From contig NC_060018.1 in assembly GCF_021134715.1 (NCBI RefSeq), positions 11,983,501 to 12,047,500 of the forward strand: DNA of 64,000 nt. Direction: 5' to 3'. The position numbers and the translations under genes were made by a program. Position 1 is the first letter of the stretch. Each line of letters begins with the position of its first letter. This DNA comes from Daphnia pulex (taxonomy: Eukaryota; Arthropoda; Branchiopoda; Diplostraca; Daphniidae). Below the pieces are notes generated by a model that was not told where the DNA came from, did not search any database, and saw nothing but the letters and a program-made list of their open reading frames with translations. Below, piece after piece: positions 44,112 to 56,112 of this stretch.

Positions 44112-44226
44112 GTCGGCGCGAAATGGGCGTGTGCCTGTAGGAAACCGAACTTACTATTCAATGACGAATGGGATCAGTTTGAATGCAGATGGGAACCCTT
44201 CATACAACAATCGTAGCAGCTATTAA
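44112..44226 (+). other. Possible terminal exon of an unknown gene
   Basis: After a good acceptor (TTTCATTACAG) an open frame reads RSARNGRVPVGNRTYYS to a TAA at 44224. No family recognised and no partner exon placed. Confidence 0.25.
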
Positions 44227-44774
44227 TTTCAAAAGTTATAAATAGCGCCAATCTTAAACTGCTTTTTCACCCTCTTTTTTATTTGGGTCTTTCGTTCCAA
44301 GTCGTGACGTCTCAGCAGCAACGGCCAATGGAACCTTTCAACCGTTCGCTGATTACGATACAAAAATGCGGAGATAGCGTGATTTTGCTATTCAAGTTTC
44401 AACTAATAGATCGGTTCGGTTTTCCTGTTCAGTCGTCAATATGCCACTTCTACAAGTGATTTACAAGTATGTCATTTGTAACTACAATTGAATTTACCAA
44501 AAAATAAATTTTTTAAATTAGTTGCGCGATTGGAACGTTGCTATAATTGCTGACTCACATGTTATTATTATTCGATGGTTGTCACTGCTCGTTCCACCTA
44601 CCTGGATTGGTTTAATTGCCAGTGGACATCTGTTGAGCCACTCCCAGCAGTAACACAGTCGAAACAACCCGTTTTCCAAGGTAGAACGGCTACTCTGATG
44701 AGAAACTGATCACTGATGAGGTTTTTTCATATTTCATTTTTTTAACTAACAATAACGTTATATGATGAATTTCT

Positions 44775-44959
44775 TGTCTAGTGTGTCTCGTCAACGAAAC
44801 CAGATCTTTCAATGGAACCATTTGGCCATTTAAGGGGAATTTAACTGGTATCCAAAAACGGGATGCACCTTCAACATTTACACAGCTGCTGCTGGTCAGC
44901 GAGTTCAAATGACTTGCTCTGTCGTAAAAATGAACAGCTACTTATTCACCCACTGTTAA
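44775..44959 (+). pseudogene. CUB-domain exon relic
   Basis: NETRSFNGTIW and then, one frame over, NWYPKTGCTFNIYTAAAGQ with VQMTCSV fits the CUB core (F-x-G-x-I ... Y-P ... C-x-x-x-I ... G-Q-R-V). A frameshift separates the halves and the exon runs into the terminus of the next element. CUB domains occur in secreted and receptor proteins; the parent gene is not seen. Confidence 0.5.
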
Positions 44960-45110
44960 AACATTTCACGACTTTTTCGTGGTTGTAGCTCCCAAAAATT
45001 AATAGTCGGAGATTCGTGGTTGTTAGCTACGAAAAAGTCGTATAATAAACCACAACGAAAAATTCGTGGTTGACGGTACTAATTTTTCGAAGTTTTTAAC
45101 ATCAAATTAT
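44957..45110. mobile_element. Short element with CACTGTTAAAA terminus and CGTGGTT hairpins
   Basis: Begins CACTGTTAAAAC and contains repeated TTCGTGGTT and AACCACGA motifs able to fold. A related element at about 56630-56763 ends in the inverse, GTTTTAACAGTG. The ends are not all clear. Confidence 0.45.
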
Positions 45111-45274
45111 AGGATCTAAAGCTATGACCTATTATACCCTAGATTATGTAAATAAAAGGAAACTTGGTTCATTAAATCGAGTGTAAATTATTGTATTTCA
45201 AACAACTTTTTCAAAGCCAACTTGTTAACTGAGAGTAAACAATGAAATACAATGCCTAAGCAATTTTACTTAAT

Positions 45275-45862
45275 GCTACCCTACTAACACGGCCCATCCA
45301 ATTTATGTAAGATGTAGGTTAATATGGGATGAATACATCCAGGTCACAATTGGGGGGCGGTAGTATAGCGTAGGTATAAATTTATTCGGATCTAGGATGG
45401 GATGAAATAAAGAATATTCATCGTAGATCCACCAGCGTATATTCATTAATATACTGATTGTACGTCAAAGTAATATACCCGGGGGTATGATTTTGTTGTG
45501 ATACCATTTGGTACATACACAGAATGTGCATCACAGTATAACCATATAAGGTACACAGTGGACGAAAAAGCTAAAGAATATCTCTATTTCCTTTTACGGA
45601 ATTGAAAGTCAGTAGTTCAAGTCTCGAGGTAGACTTTTATCTTTTAATTTCTGACAGAAATCATATCCAAAGATGGATGTTATTTAAGGATACTGTGTAT
45701 ACACAAACCGGTATATTCAAGGGACATACAAATGGTACGTGCGGGGAAGGGGAAATAAGGATCACCATGAAGCATTCCATGGATATGCTGTTTGTATCTC
45801 CCTTATCCTTGGGAGTACGCTGCAGTCATATCCATGGTACATCGCTGTGTTAGTAGGGTAGC
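45275..45862. mobile_element. MITE-like element with GCTACCCTACTAACAC termini
   Basis: Perfect 16-base inverted repeats at 45275-45290 and 45847-45862 enclose 588 bases without recognisable coding sequence. The internal CCATGGATATG occurs in both orientations near the right end. Confidence 0.75.
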
Positions 45863-46804
45863 GATGCTTTGACAACTTCAAGATTTTTAACGAACATCTT
45901 AAGTACTGGACTTTTTTTGGAGTGTTCATCTTCAAAGCCAAGAATTACACTTTGAATGAATAACAAAATGCGATGGAAAAAACGTAATAGGCCGCAAATA
46001 TGTTCGGTAGCGAATCACACAAGGAATTGGATGTTAATAAAACTTGATTATCCACAATAATGTGAAATGAATCCCCTATGTTGAGAATGAATGGCGGGCG
46101 ATTTAGTGTTTTCTTTAGGACGGCTTCTAGGCTGACAGAATCCCAAATAAATAATGATTTTTCAGAATGTTGTAACACAATGATTGTATAAGCGATTACC
46201 TCCTCTACGTAGTAAAAATAATTAACCACAACAACCTCTTTTCTGTTTTTGACCGGGATCAAAAGTGGAAGAATTTCCAGGGCGATGGATGCTTGAGTCT
46301 CTATAGTAATCAAACAAAATCAGCAAAAATAAGATGAAAATAAAAATTGGATTCATTACCGAAGGAGTTGAGTATGTCAGACTCCTGGTACGTTTGAAAG
46401 ACTTTGCTCACTGCATCGTTTCTCTTCTTCGTCCTAACTGCATACTTCAGAATGAGCGGTACATGTGTCACCCAGTTATCCATGAATTTTCGGCAGGTTC
46501 CAGAACACGTCACCATTTCAAACTCTCATAGAAGCTGGAACTTTAGTAGAAAACAAATGTCAGTGAGGTACAATTCAATGTAAAAAGAAAAAAAAATTTA
46601 CTCACATAGTCCGCTTGGTTCAATTCCTTCAATACTGGACAAGCAGTTTGTAGAATATGATGAACGTTATCAAATTTATTTGATACAATTTCTTTTCTTC
46701 GTCCATCGAAAGTTGCTTTCACCCTAGTGGCACACGATGGCCTGTGGATGTCCACCCTTGGTTTTGTGTTGATCCCAATAGATGACATCTGGATGTATTG
46801 TGGA

Positions 46805-46905
46805 CGTCTTAATTACCGTTCCATACCAAGTCACTGAGATGTCTTACAGACGAATTTTTCTATTTACCAGAGACGTCTTATAAATAACCCCACGACGTCT
46901 TAAAA
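46805..46905. repeat. Subterminal repeats of the 4.58 kb element
   Basis: GACGTCTTA at about 46804, 46869 and 46894 and GATGTCTTA at 46837, the last two followed by AATAACCCC. Possible protein-binding sites. Confidence 0.6.
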
Positions 46906-47164
46906 ATAACCCCGGGACTCGTTTTATGAGGTAATTGTTGCCCTAAAATTTACTTATCGAACTAGAATTTCCCCTCCTCTTTCCTACATGCATATATTAA
47001 AATAAAAATTTAGTTTTATTCGAGTTCGACTATTGTGTGTATTGCTGATAAACGGTACAAAAACAGAGACATAAATACAATAAATTAAAGTAAGGTTTCT
47101 CAGTTTTTGAACAAAATATTCGTCACACATAAAATAGTCGAATGTTGATTTCCACTAATTACTT

Positions 47165-48960
47165 CTAGTAGTTATTACTTTCAACATTATCGTAACTGTG
47201 ATCCAAGGGATGACGTGCACCGGCTGCAACACCAGCAGCATGTGCAACCATAGCTGCTTCCTCTTTCTCAGCTCTGGCTGCAGTTTGCTTGACGCGCGCT
47301 GGGGCGTGTCGGAGAAAATCCTTGGAGCCCTTCTCCATTTCAAACTTTGAAGCTTGTGGGAATCGCCGGTTGACAGCAACTAAAATTTAAATGCATCATT
47401 ATTAAGGCTTCATATTAAAAAATAAACTATTAAACAGAGTAGTATTAATTACGGTGAATTAGTTTTTGGCTTTCTGAATTGCCAAATTTTCCTTTTGCTA
47501 CACCTTCCCGAGCTAATCCGTTCCAGTTCAAATCTCCAGCCATAGAATTAGTGAATAGTGCACCCATGCAACGAGTCATCATATTAGCAGCAGTTTTCCC
47601 ATGAATAAAATTGAAGTAAGCCAGCTGTAAATTACAAACGGAAAAGTTAAAGATTATTGTTGTAAATGAAGTACAAAGTTATTACCAGTTTGTCTCGAAC
47701 TTTGTTCTCTACACCTGGAGTAAATGCTAAAGTCCTGTTGAGTCTCTGGAATTGCATGTAGTCGTTGATCGGCAACCATTCTGGCATTTGGTCAATTGTT
47801 GCATCAGCTGATGACGCTTGTTGGTTCAGAATTAATACGTCAATTTGAGTTTGTTGCTTTGTTAACATGTTTATCAGCACTGATTGAAACTGATCCCCTC
47901 GATTTGAAGATGGCCGTTGGAGCAAGGAGCTAACCTGAACCGGGGAAGGAACACTGACAGTAAGTGGAGCGGTAGGACCGAATACCGGTTGTGTAACAGA
48001 GGGATTTCTATTAGCAGTAGGATTTCTACTAGTAGCGGGATTGTGGCTGGGACGCATCAATGGAGGGCACTCGTTAGCTGTAAGCTTAGACCTTTTGTGA
48101 CGCACAGGATTCGCGGAAGGATTAGCAACATGGCACAATTCGTCATGCAACGGCATGCCAGCGAAGAGAGAAGATTGGGTTTGTTGCGGCTGTGTTTTGT
48201 CCACATTCTTTCTGGTTGCTGGAATGTGAAAAAAGGACAAATATTAATTAAGAGAACTGAAATTAAAACAATAAAATTTAGACCTCTACTACTAGTTGAT
48301 TCCAATGATCCATTAATAACCCCAGTAAGAGCCTCTATAAAGACGGGGAGAGCCCGGAAATGATAGATGGAGCAGAGGGCATTGGAATATTAGGTAACTG
48401 CAGATAGTGTCTGGCAGAATAACTTCGATTGATTCTACTAGCTGCTGATTTTGAAGCAGCTTCTGCTTCTTCATCAGATTCCGATGCACTAGATGACTCA
48501 TTTGAGCTTAGAGTTGGTGAGTATCTTTCTGTTGGTCTTCTGGCTCTTTTCAAGGGAATTTTTCCTGTTTCTTCGGCAGCTGATTGTTCACTCAATTCCA
48601 CATTTCTTGAGTTGAAAAATAGTTCGGCATTTTCTAAGGTTTCTGTAAGGAAGGATAAATAAACTATCAGTAAATTTTAAGCGAATAAGATTGACTTACA
48701 CAATTGTGTGTTTTGATTTCTAACTTACCAAAGGACTTGCGAACTTTACAGAAATAACGAATCCAAATTGATGATGGCTTTGTGTTCAAACGCAGCAGCT
48801 TTTGAAGCTTTACATGTGATGTAACCTTCATGGAAGCCGGTGGCCAAAGGCATGCCAACCCATCATCTAACAACCAGAGATCATGAACAATACAGACTTC
48901 TTTCGTAGAGCCTGCTATCCATAAGTCAGCTATGTGAAATGAATTGTATACTCCGGCCAT
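47165..48960 (-). CDS. DUF4806-like protein gene inside the 4.58 kb element
   Basis: Six exons (48960-48729, 48642-48439, 48334-48284, 48218-47686, 47624-47453, 47379-47165) join in phase to 468 residues. The start MAGVYNSFHIADLWIAG with LACLWPP fits the N-terminus of a family of uncharacterised arthropod proteins. The middle is low-complexity, rich in S, P, N and Q, with an acidic serine-rich patch (SSASESDEEAEAA) and basic stretches. Residues about 325-405 (LPINDYMQFQRLN, GKTAANMMTRCMGALFTNSMA, LNWNGL) resemble DUF4806. A helical A/E/K-rich tail follows. DUF4806 has no known activity that I can cite. The third exon and its junctions are the weakest part. The gene is intact while its surroundings are decayed, which suggests it belongs to the element. 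Confidence 0.7.
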
Positions 48961-49740
48961 ACTAGCTATCTAGGAAAAGAAATTAGCGTTATAACGACAA
49001 TGCGTGGCAGTACATGTATGGACTACATAAATATGGGGATTGAAAAACTAAAACCATTCAATAGTAATAAACAACAATAGTTACCGTTATTAGCTAAGTA
49101 GTGCTGCTTTAACACTTTAAAATGACTGATCAAGAGGATAAGAGACGATTGAACGTTGAACACGTTAGTGTAAGAGATTGTAAGACGCGTCAAAATGAAA
49201 GAAGCTTCGACTGCATAGATCGGAAGTGGTACGTATGTTGCCAGTTCCCGGTTCATATAGCGCCTTCATTACATGTTAAATTAAATCATAATATTGTAAT
49301 GAATGGTATTGTTAAATAGAATATAAATTTTATTAAAACCTCATACACAGTCAAAAACTTTACGCAATGAACGATGTTATTTATTTTACTATATTTTACC
49401 TAAAGCGTAATAATATTTATCAACCGGCAACGGTGCATCTTAAAGACGCGATCTCATTCTTTTCATTGTCAAATGGCTACAATTTTTTCTAACGCTCGTA
49501 AATAACTTACAGCTATTTTTGTGGTTAACTTTTAGCAACATCATCATTATTATTGATATTCTTTCAGCCGTAAGTGGAATTTTTATTAATGATCGCTTAT
49601 AGTTTAATTTTATGCCATTACATTACGCCATTACAGATAATGAAGCAGCACACATGTTTATCGTGTGTTTGGTAGCTCTAACAACGTGCTTTCTCAAGAG
49701 ATATTGCTCTCGTCTTGACTTCAAGATTGTTTCATCTTTA
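48961..49740. other. Non-coding interior of the 4.58 kb element
   Basis: AT-rich; probably promoter of the minus gene. No other feature. Confidence 0.4.
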
Positions 49741-50521
49741 TCTTGTGTTGGATATATCTCCCAACTGCTGCTAGTGCTTTCTCATCGAGTTCTTGCTCTC
49801 TTGATTTCAAGATTGGTTAATGCTGGTAAACCTTTTTCTATTTTATCGATAAATTTTTGTCCATTACTATACTTTCAGCTTCTCTAAATTGTCTTAATTT
49901 ATGTTTTAATAGAATCCAAAACTTCACGTTGCTTTCTTGAATGACATGTAAACAACTCATGTGAACAACCTAACATATGCTGCTGTCAACAGTCAGTGAT
50001 TTATCGCTGTAAGGATTTTCTCTATTGCATGATGCTTTAGCGCTGGTAAACTTAATCCCTATTTCATAATTTATTTTTGCTATGAATTATTTACAGTTTC
50101 TATAATTGTATTTTCTGACTAAATAGATGCTCGGTCTTGTGTTGGATATATCTCCCAACTGCTGCTAGTGCTTTCTCATCGAGTTCTTGCTCTCTTGATT
50201 TCAAGATTGGTTAATGCTGGTAAACCTTTTCCCTATTTTATCGATAAATTTTTGTCCATTACTATACTTTCAGCTTCTCTAAATTGTCTTAATTTATGTT
50301 TTAATAGAATCCAAAACTTCACGTTGCTTTCTTAAATCACATGTAAACAACTCATGTGAACAACCTAACATATGCTGCTGTCAACAGCCAGTGATTTTCT
50401 CTGATGCATGATTCTTTAGCGCTGGTAAACTTAATCCCTATTTCGCAATTTATTTTTGCTATGAATTAATTACAGTTTCTATAATTGTATTTTCAGATTA
50501 AATAGACGCTCGGCAATCAGC
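49741..50521. repeat. Tandem duplication of about 390 bases upstream of the acidic ORF
   Basis: Copy 1 49741-50134 and copy 2 50135 to about 50517, near-identical from TCTTGTGTTGGATATATCTC to AAATAGACGCTCGG. A third, decayed partial copy precedes copy 1 at 49688-49740. Each carries a TTTTCAG or TTTTCTG acceptor-like site at its end; the second leads into the ORF at 50523. Confidence 0.85.
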
Positions 50522-50522
50522 A

Positions 50523-50933
50523 ATGAGAAGAAAACAGAGAACCATTGTCAGTGAGAGACAACTGCGCAACAGAATCAGGGAAGATGCCGCTCACCTTGAA
50601 GCGGAAGGAGCACTAATTCACGGCTCAATAACACCACCTCTTCAACCGACACCGTTAGTCGAGAGTGAAGAAGAAGAACTTGGCGCATCATTTCACGATT
50701 CACCGCTACCTCCTCACGATTTTGCTGACTCATCTCTTCAAGAAACAGTCGATCTTCACCTTCTCACAGACTGCGATTCCCAATATGATAGTAGTCAAGA
50801 TTCATACGACTCCTACGAATATGGAAGTGATCCCGAAGGTGAACCTGAAGGAGAAGACCGTAGAGAAGATTGGGATTTTGGAGAATGGGAAGACGAATAT
50901 TTATTACCACGTTGCATCTTTGTTGTTGTCTAA
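50523..50933 (+). CDS. Acidic protein ORF inside the 4.58 kb element
   Basis: 136 codons starting MRRKQRTIVSERQLRNRI, then a strongly acidic, S- and Y-rich tail (about 75 residues with many D/E) and a hydrophobic end. An acceptor-like TTTTCAG lies 25 bases before the ATG and AATAAA lies at about 50966. The first 20 residues are basic and could form a helix. Family unknown. It resembles the acidic N-terminal part of some transposon-encoded proteins, which is only inference. Possibly one exon of a longer transcript or a complete small gene. Confidence 0.45.
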   Translation: MRRKQRTIVSERQLRNRIREDAAHLEAEGALIHGSITPPLQPTPLVESEEEELGASFHDSPLPPHDFADSSLQETVDLHLLTDCDSQYDSSQDSYDSYEYGSDPEGEPEGEDRREDWDFGEWEDEYLLPRCIFVVV

Positions 50934-52547
50934 TAATTGTATACTATGAATTTCATTTTTCATTAAATAAACCTTTCTTTTCATTTACATCTTATTGTTT
51001 TGTTTACTGTATATTAGTTTTCCCTACGATAGTACATACTAAGTATTAACATTAAAATTCTGAGTGCGACGAGTTTCTTGTTTTATTATCTATCAGCGCA
51101 TTAGTTAATAATAAATTATATATGCATAATATACGTCGGGTGGATAAACTAAAAGACAAAAAAGGGATATCTATTGGATATCGATGATAGACATCCAATA
51201 GCTATCTGCTGTTGATCCAAAATTTTCAAAATGGATGGGGATATGGCTCGGATGTACAGACGTGCCATGGACGTCCAAGGGAGGAAATGTGCCACTAGGG
51301 CATAAATATCTAACGCTTTGTTGGTCGCCAAAATTTCGACACACCTCAAGCAGTTTTGCCACATTGGCTTTGTAAGAGACCATGTCGACATCTAAATTTA
51401 AATCAATAGGAGGATATTAGAGAGAAAGTACTACAACTAACTTGTAATAACAAATACCACCTTTGTAGCTACCCCTCTCTGTCCCATTTTGTAAACACAC
51501 TTTCTTTGAAGATGGATTCTTTTCATCAGTTCCAGATGTCTTAGTCGTAACAGGGCCTCCATTCTTCGAAAACGTGCATTCGTTTTTATTTCTCTTATAC
51601 TAAAAAAACCGTTGAATTTTGTAATAAAATACCCCCTAGAGAATGAAATGCAATTGGAAATTGAATTAAGTACAGTATTGAACATATAACAGCATACTCA
51701 CGTTTGTTGCAATGGAATTTTTCTTGTCCAAAATTAAATTTGGGTACTTTGACAGCATTCTATCCACAACAAAACGAATGGAATCAGGGTGTGGATGGAG
51801 AATGTGTTCTTCGATTGAGTTGGCAAGTATTCTGTAGATGGCTAAGTAGTCTTTACTTGTCAAACTTTGTTTTGTATCGTTCATCTTTTCAGTTAACTGA
51901 GTGCCAAAAAAGGTTGGCAACTTGCATGTAGCAGAATTGAGTCGAACATACTCCCTGTCCTGTCTGTCAACAATGGGGAAAACTTGAGTAAAGATACGCT
52001 GCCCATCACTATCATCAACTTGTTGGGATTCACCATCTAAATTTCAATGGAGTCTCATTAGTAAAATATCTGTAATAGCAAAATATAAGAAGTAATCAAT
52101 GATACCAGACTCAATGTCAGAAATATCTGAACGAGGAATTTGTTGCTGATAAGTGGCAGGTCGCAAAGAATTGCTTGAAAACTCTTCATCTGATGAGATT
52201 GAGAAATTTGGCCGTGGAACATGTTTGACCATTGCAGTGGAATTGATCACACTACAAGAATTTGGGTTATCTTCATCAAGAAGGAGTGTAAAACTAGTTG
52301 TTTTCACCACGACGCAACGGATTTCACTTTTATCTTTGACAGGCGAGTTGTCCCCAATTTTGATCCAAGTATTGGATCTTACATCGCTTAGTTTCTGAAA
52401 AAAATAATTGTCACAAGAGACAAAAACCGATGACAGATCTTTACTTTTCTGTTGCAGGACTTGAGCAATTTTCTTTAGATCGGTTCTCTTTTTTTTCTTG
52501 AACTTCGTTTTGTAAGACAATGTCACAAGACGTATTAATTGATCCAT

Positions 52548-52830
52548 TGATTAACTTTACAAACACACATTTTGTAGACTTGCAAAAATTACCCTCACGT
52601 CCACCATTAACCGCCATTTTTATTCGAAGTGCTCGGAACTTAAGAAGAGTTTAGACACTCAGTATCAAGGCGTTGCCGTTGGTTTACGTCTAATGTCATT
52701 TTTTCCCAATTTCGCATGCTTGATTGCGTCGTCCCTAAACAATCAGATAATATTGACTCAACAGAGAAATTAGGTAATGGTAAATTCAGGTTTATTGTAG
52801 TCTTAAACTTATTGTAACTGTTGTTACATT
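52548..52830. promoter_or_regulatory. Putative divergent promoter between the split minus gene and the plus relic
   Basis: About 0.2-0.3 kb separates the two head-to-head genes. It includes AACCGCCATTTTTATTC, but no TATA box is clear on either strand. Confidence 0.3.
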
Positions 52831-55809
52831 TAGATGTTCCGACAAATACTGGCCATGATGTTGGATCAAAACTTTTTCCTCAAATCGACTTGGGCTTAAG
52901 TTCCGTAATTTTGTTCTAAAGCTTTTAGCTGAACAAAAGTTGACACAAGTAAATATTCAGTACATCATGACTTATGTATATATCTGAACAGAATTATTGA
53001 ACAATGCTATAAAAGCCAACATACAAGAAGCTATCCGACTAATTGTGGGAAACAAATTGGACCCCATGTCAGCTTTGTCTAGTCTTTTGGATTGCAAGGA
53101 AACCCCGTTTGCTCAACTCAAACACCAGTCTACTCAAAACAAATACTTTGTTAAACACTTTGGTTAGTAGTGATTCTATTTTTTTTCATATTGAATCATG
53201 TGTTAGTTGAAAATTATTGATATTTACACAGGAATGATTGAACCAGTAAACATCGTCCTCCCTATTCAGGCAGCAGATTTCGGTCGTCACAAAACTGGAA
53301 AGGATCAACATTTTAAGCCAAAATAGTATATTTATGTCCCCATTTTAAAACAATTGGAGAGAATTTTAAACTTTAAGGATGTTTATAGTGCAGTAACTGA
53401 GGTTAAGAAAATTTTGACAACTGAATATTCTAGTTATGAATGTGGGCAAGCTTTTAAAGTAAATTCCCTTTTTAAGACTTGTGTTGGATCCCTAAAAATT
53501 CTTTTGTACATTGATGAAGCTTCGATTACGGCTGACAAAGGAAAGCGTTCTAAAAAAACAAACTTGTTTTTGTTTACTTTTCTCTTGGTAATCTGAAAAG
53601 AAAGGACAGGTCAACCTTTAAAGCCATCAATGTAGTTTCAATTTTTCGTAACACAACGATGAAGCAGTTCGGATTAAATGTTTTGCTAAGACCACTTGTA
53701 GAAGATTTGAAAAACTAGAAGCTGGCGTTCAAATGAATATTCTTGGGGAAGTGCGAACTATTCAAGGGACACTTGCTGCAGTTATTGCAGACAATCTAGG
53801 TAGTCATCAGATTGGTTGTTTTAAAATTGGTTTTTCGAAAGGGTTCCGGATTCTGTTTGGCTGTCGCAGAAGACATCCAGTGTAAATTTAGAGATAACCA
53901 ATTCATTCCCAGAGAAAAAAATTTGCATGATCAACATTGCGATGGTTTGTCTAAGAGAACATTTTGAACGTTTATACGGAATAACGGGCACTTCTATTTT
54001 GAATGAGCTGGCCCACTTTCATGTAATTGGGGGATTGCCACCAGATTTTATGCATGATATTCTAGAAGGAATTCTTCCCCTTGTTATTTCAAAACTTATC
54101 ATGTAGGGGAGAACGGGGTCATGATGGACACGGGTCATATATTGGACAAATGTAATTATTCCCTCAGTTCAGAAGATGAAATTATTTTTTCATTTTTTAT
54201 GTAGAATTTGGTGTTTTACATCAGGGATAAACTTGTTATTGAGATCGCGTGATTATTTTGGATGTTATCCCAAATTAAATATAATAGGGGCGTGTGATGT
54301 AATTTTTTTTCGATTTCAATAGCTATAAAATAACATACAAACGTGATACCGTGATAAAAAAAATTCTAGATATAACTAGAGCATTCATTCCTTTATGTTT
54401 ACCGTAAAAATTACATTTTAATGTCAAGTACATTAAAAGATAAAAGCAAAATACAAAAAAGTGTAGAGTCGGGTCAGATTGGACAGCAGTTTTAGGGGTG
54501 TATTTGGACAACGCTAACTATAGCAGTGGGAGGAGCTTAGTAGCCTTAGGGCCCAAATTTCCGTAAAATGTCCAATCTAGCCCCCTCTTTACAGAAACAC
54601 TCATAACTCTAATACTAACTCTTAAGTTTTTTGCACGATTTTATCCATTTTAGTGTGGATGACTAAAGAATGGACAGAGAATTCGAAAATATTTTTTTTT
54701 ATTTTTGTCATGGATCATTGTGCCTTTAATTAGCACTGTCCAATCTCATACATAGCCTGTCCAGTTTGACCCCACGTTTTTTCGCGAAGGTACAAAAAAT
54801 TGACTTTGTAAAAATCATTACAACTCCTTTATTTTCAAACGGAAAAATAAATAAAAAATATAGTAGGTAGACAAGAGGATACTTTACAATGCATGTAAAA
54901 AATATTTCATAAAAAATAAATACAAAAAGAAATAATTGAAAAATAAAAATGTTGTCCAGGATGACCCCGTTCTCCCCTTTTGCATTAAGTCCAAACTTTT
55001 TAAATTGAAAACATTGAACCACATTATTGAAAATTTCAAATATGGTCACAGAGAGGAGGCTTGGAGGCTTTGTTTCATCACTCTTCTCGAGATTTGTCGG
55101 CTAGTCTTCTTAGAATCAATATCAGATTTTTGAACTAGTTAAACTTGAATTGTTGATTGAAGAATTCTGTGTTGAGTATCAAGAACATTATTTCCAATCC
55201 TACAAAAGAAACGACCCCAAATCTTTGTTGAGATGCACAATCATACCCAAAATGCATCACCTTGTTCACTACCCTAGATTTATTAGGTTGCTAGGTCCGC
55301 TTCAATCCTTCTGGTGTATGAGGTTTGAAGCAAAGCATAGTTATTTCAAGCAATTGCATAGAAAAATTAAAAATTTTATTGACCCACCGTACACCTTATC
55401 TATGAGACACCAGCAGTGGCAATGCAATCAATTTATATCTGCCGGAGATATGTTCCTGCCCTCTCCAATTCTCGTGTCCCCATTTAAAGTTAAATGTCTT
55501 AGTAACAATTCTTTTGCTGGCCAAGTCGCTTGTTTTTTCAACTTTGATAAACTTGATATGTCATTGCGTGTGTATAAGTGGATATCCATTGGCTCAAATA
55601 AGTTCAAAGTGAATGAAAGCGTTCTTGCGTGTCCATTGTCTGGTAATCAGAGAAGTGCATTTGGTTTGATTGTCAATATTTTTTCTCATGATGGTGAGTT
55701 CGTGTTCGTTTGTGAAATCTACCGATCAGTTAGATTTGATAAAAATTTCCAGTCTTTTATAGTTGTCAAGAGAGAAGATAATTTCCATATGGCTCTCTCT
55801 CCCAAATAA
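52830..55809 (+). pseudogene. Decayed transposon-type gene with FHVIGGLPPDFMHDILEG motif
   Basis: Readable segments: LKFRNFVLKLLAEQKLTQ (52891), NNAIKANIQEAIR (53003), LPIQAADFGRHKTGKD (53262), YVPILKQLERIL after an in-frame TAG near 53324, LKILLYIDEAS (53493), YFSLGNLKRKDRSTFKAINV one frame over (53577), SILNELAHFHVIGG and LPPDFMHDILEG (53993), LNHIIENFKYG (55010), and a 219-codon open tail (55150-55809) with PKMHHLVHYP, LGPLQSFWCMRFEAKHSYFK and MRHQQWQC. This order matches a widespread family of uncharacterised transposon-derived proteins in arthropods and fishes, known to me only from general pattern. A TIR element is inserted at 54106. Confidence 0.7.
54106..54977. mobile_element. Non-autonomous TIR element 3 of the GGGGAGA family
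   Basis: Left end GGGGAGAACGGGGTCATGAT and right-end complement GGGGAGAACGGGGTCATCCT. TA precedes the left end; the right flank is TT, so the duplication is degraded or incomplete. 872 bases, no coding capacity. It splits the relic gene after HDILEGILPLVISKLIM. Confidence 0.85.
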
Positions 55810-56112
55810 TTGTCTGATTATTCCGTTTACACTCTTCACAAACCATGTTTCCAACGTACTAAACATTTATATCTCACTTCAAAAACTGACATGCTTCGAA
55901 TGGTACTGTGAATAAAACATTTTTCATCTTTTCCTTCAACCACATTTTTAATTATTGTAACCATGCATTTTTGGGGCTTGCAACTGTAACGAAGCGTTGT
56001 TCAGCACAGCTGATGATGCTGCAACCTGACGCCGCCCGGCGCCAGTAATACTGTAGCTACTGTAGAACTAGAGCTACCCATAAATCGTGTGTAAATGTGT
56101 ACGTTCCCATAG

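Larger units (their letters stand above)
46722..51300. mobile_element. 4.58 kb TIR element carrying a DUF4806-like gene and an acidic ORF
   Basis: Left terminus CCCTAGTGGCACA (46722) and right terminus TGTGCCACTAGGG (ending 51300) are perfect 13-base inverted repeats, flanked by CA on both sides (46720-46721 and 51301-51302). Subterminal repeats are typical of a cut-and-paste element: at the left, four GACGTCTTA or GATGTCTTA copies (46805-46905); at the right, GGATATC, CCAATAG and ATTGGAT repeats (51165-51205). The insertion site is inside an exon of the minus-strand gene. Contents: an intact six-exon minus gene (47165-48960), a plus ORF (50523-50933), and a tandem duplication (49741-50521). 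No DDE transposase domain is recognised, so either one of these genes mobilises it or it moves in trans. Confidence 0.7.
45945..52547 (-). pseudogene. Unknown multi-exon gene split by a 4.58 kb insertion
   Basis: Exons 52547-52106, 52036-51702 and 51599-51461 join in phase; exon 4 starts at 51391 and is cut at 51300 by the CCCTAGTGG element, resuming at 46721 to 46606; then 46522-46360 and 46300-45945 again join in phase. The end, with RPPFILNIG and HIIVDNQVLLTSN, resembles the C-terminus of a large group of SAMD3-like or transposon-derived proteins in arthropods and fishes that I know only as uncharacterised. NWVTHVPLILKYA and VHHILQTACPVLKEL also fit that group. Removing the element with a simple CA duplication does not restore the frame exactly, so the gene is probably inactive now. 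Its ATG faces a plus-strand relic about 290 bases away. Confidence 0.6.

Noticed and set aside
45602-45853. 83-codon frame
   Set aside because: It lies inside the GCTACCCTAC inverted-repeat element, lacks an ATG at its start and has no domain.
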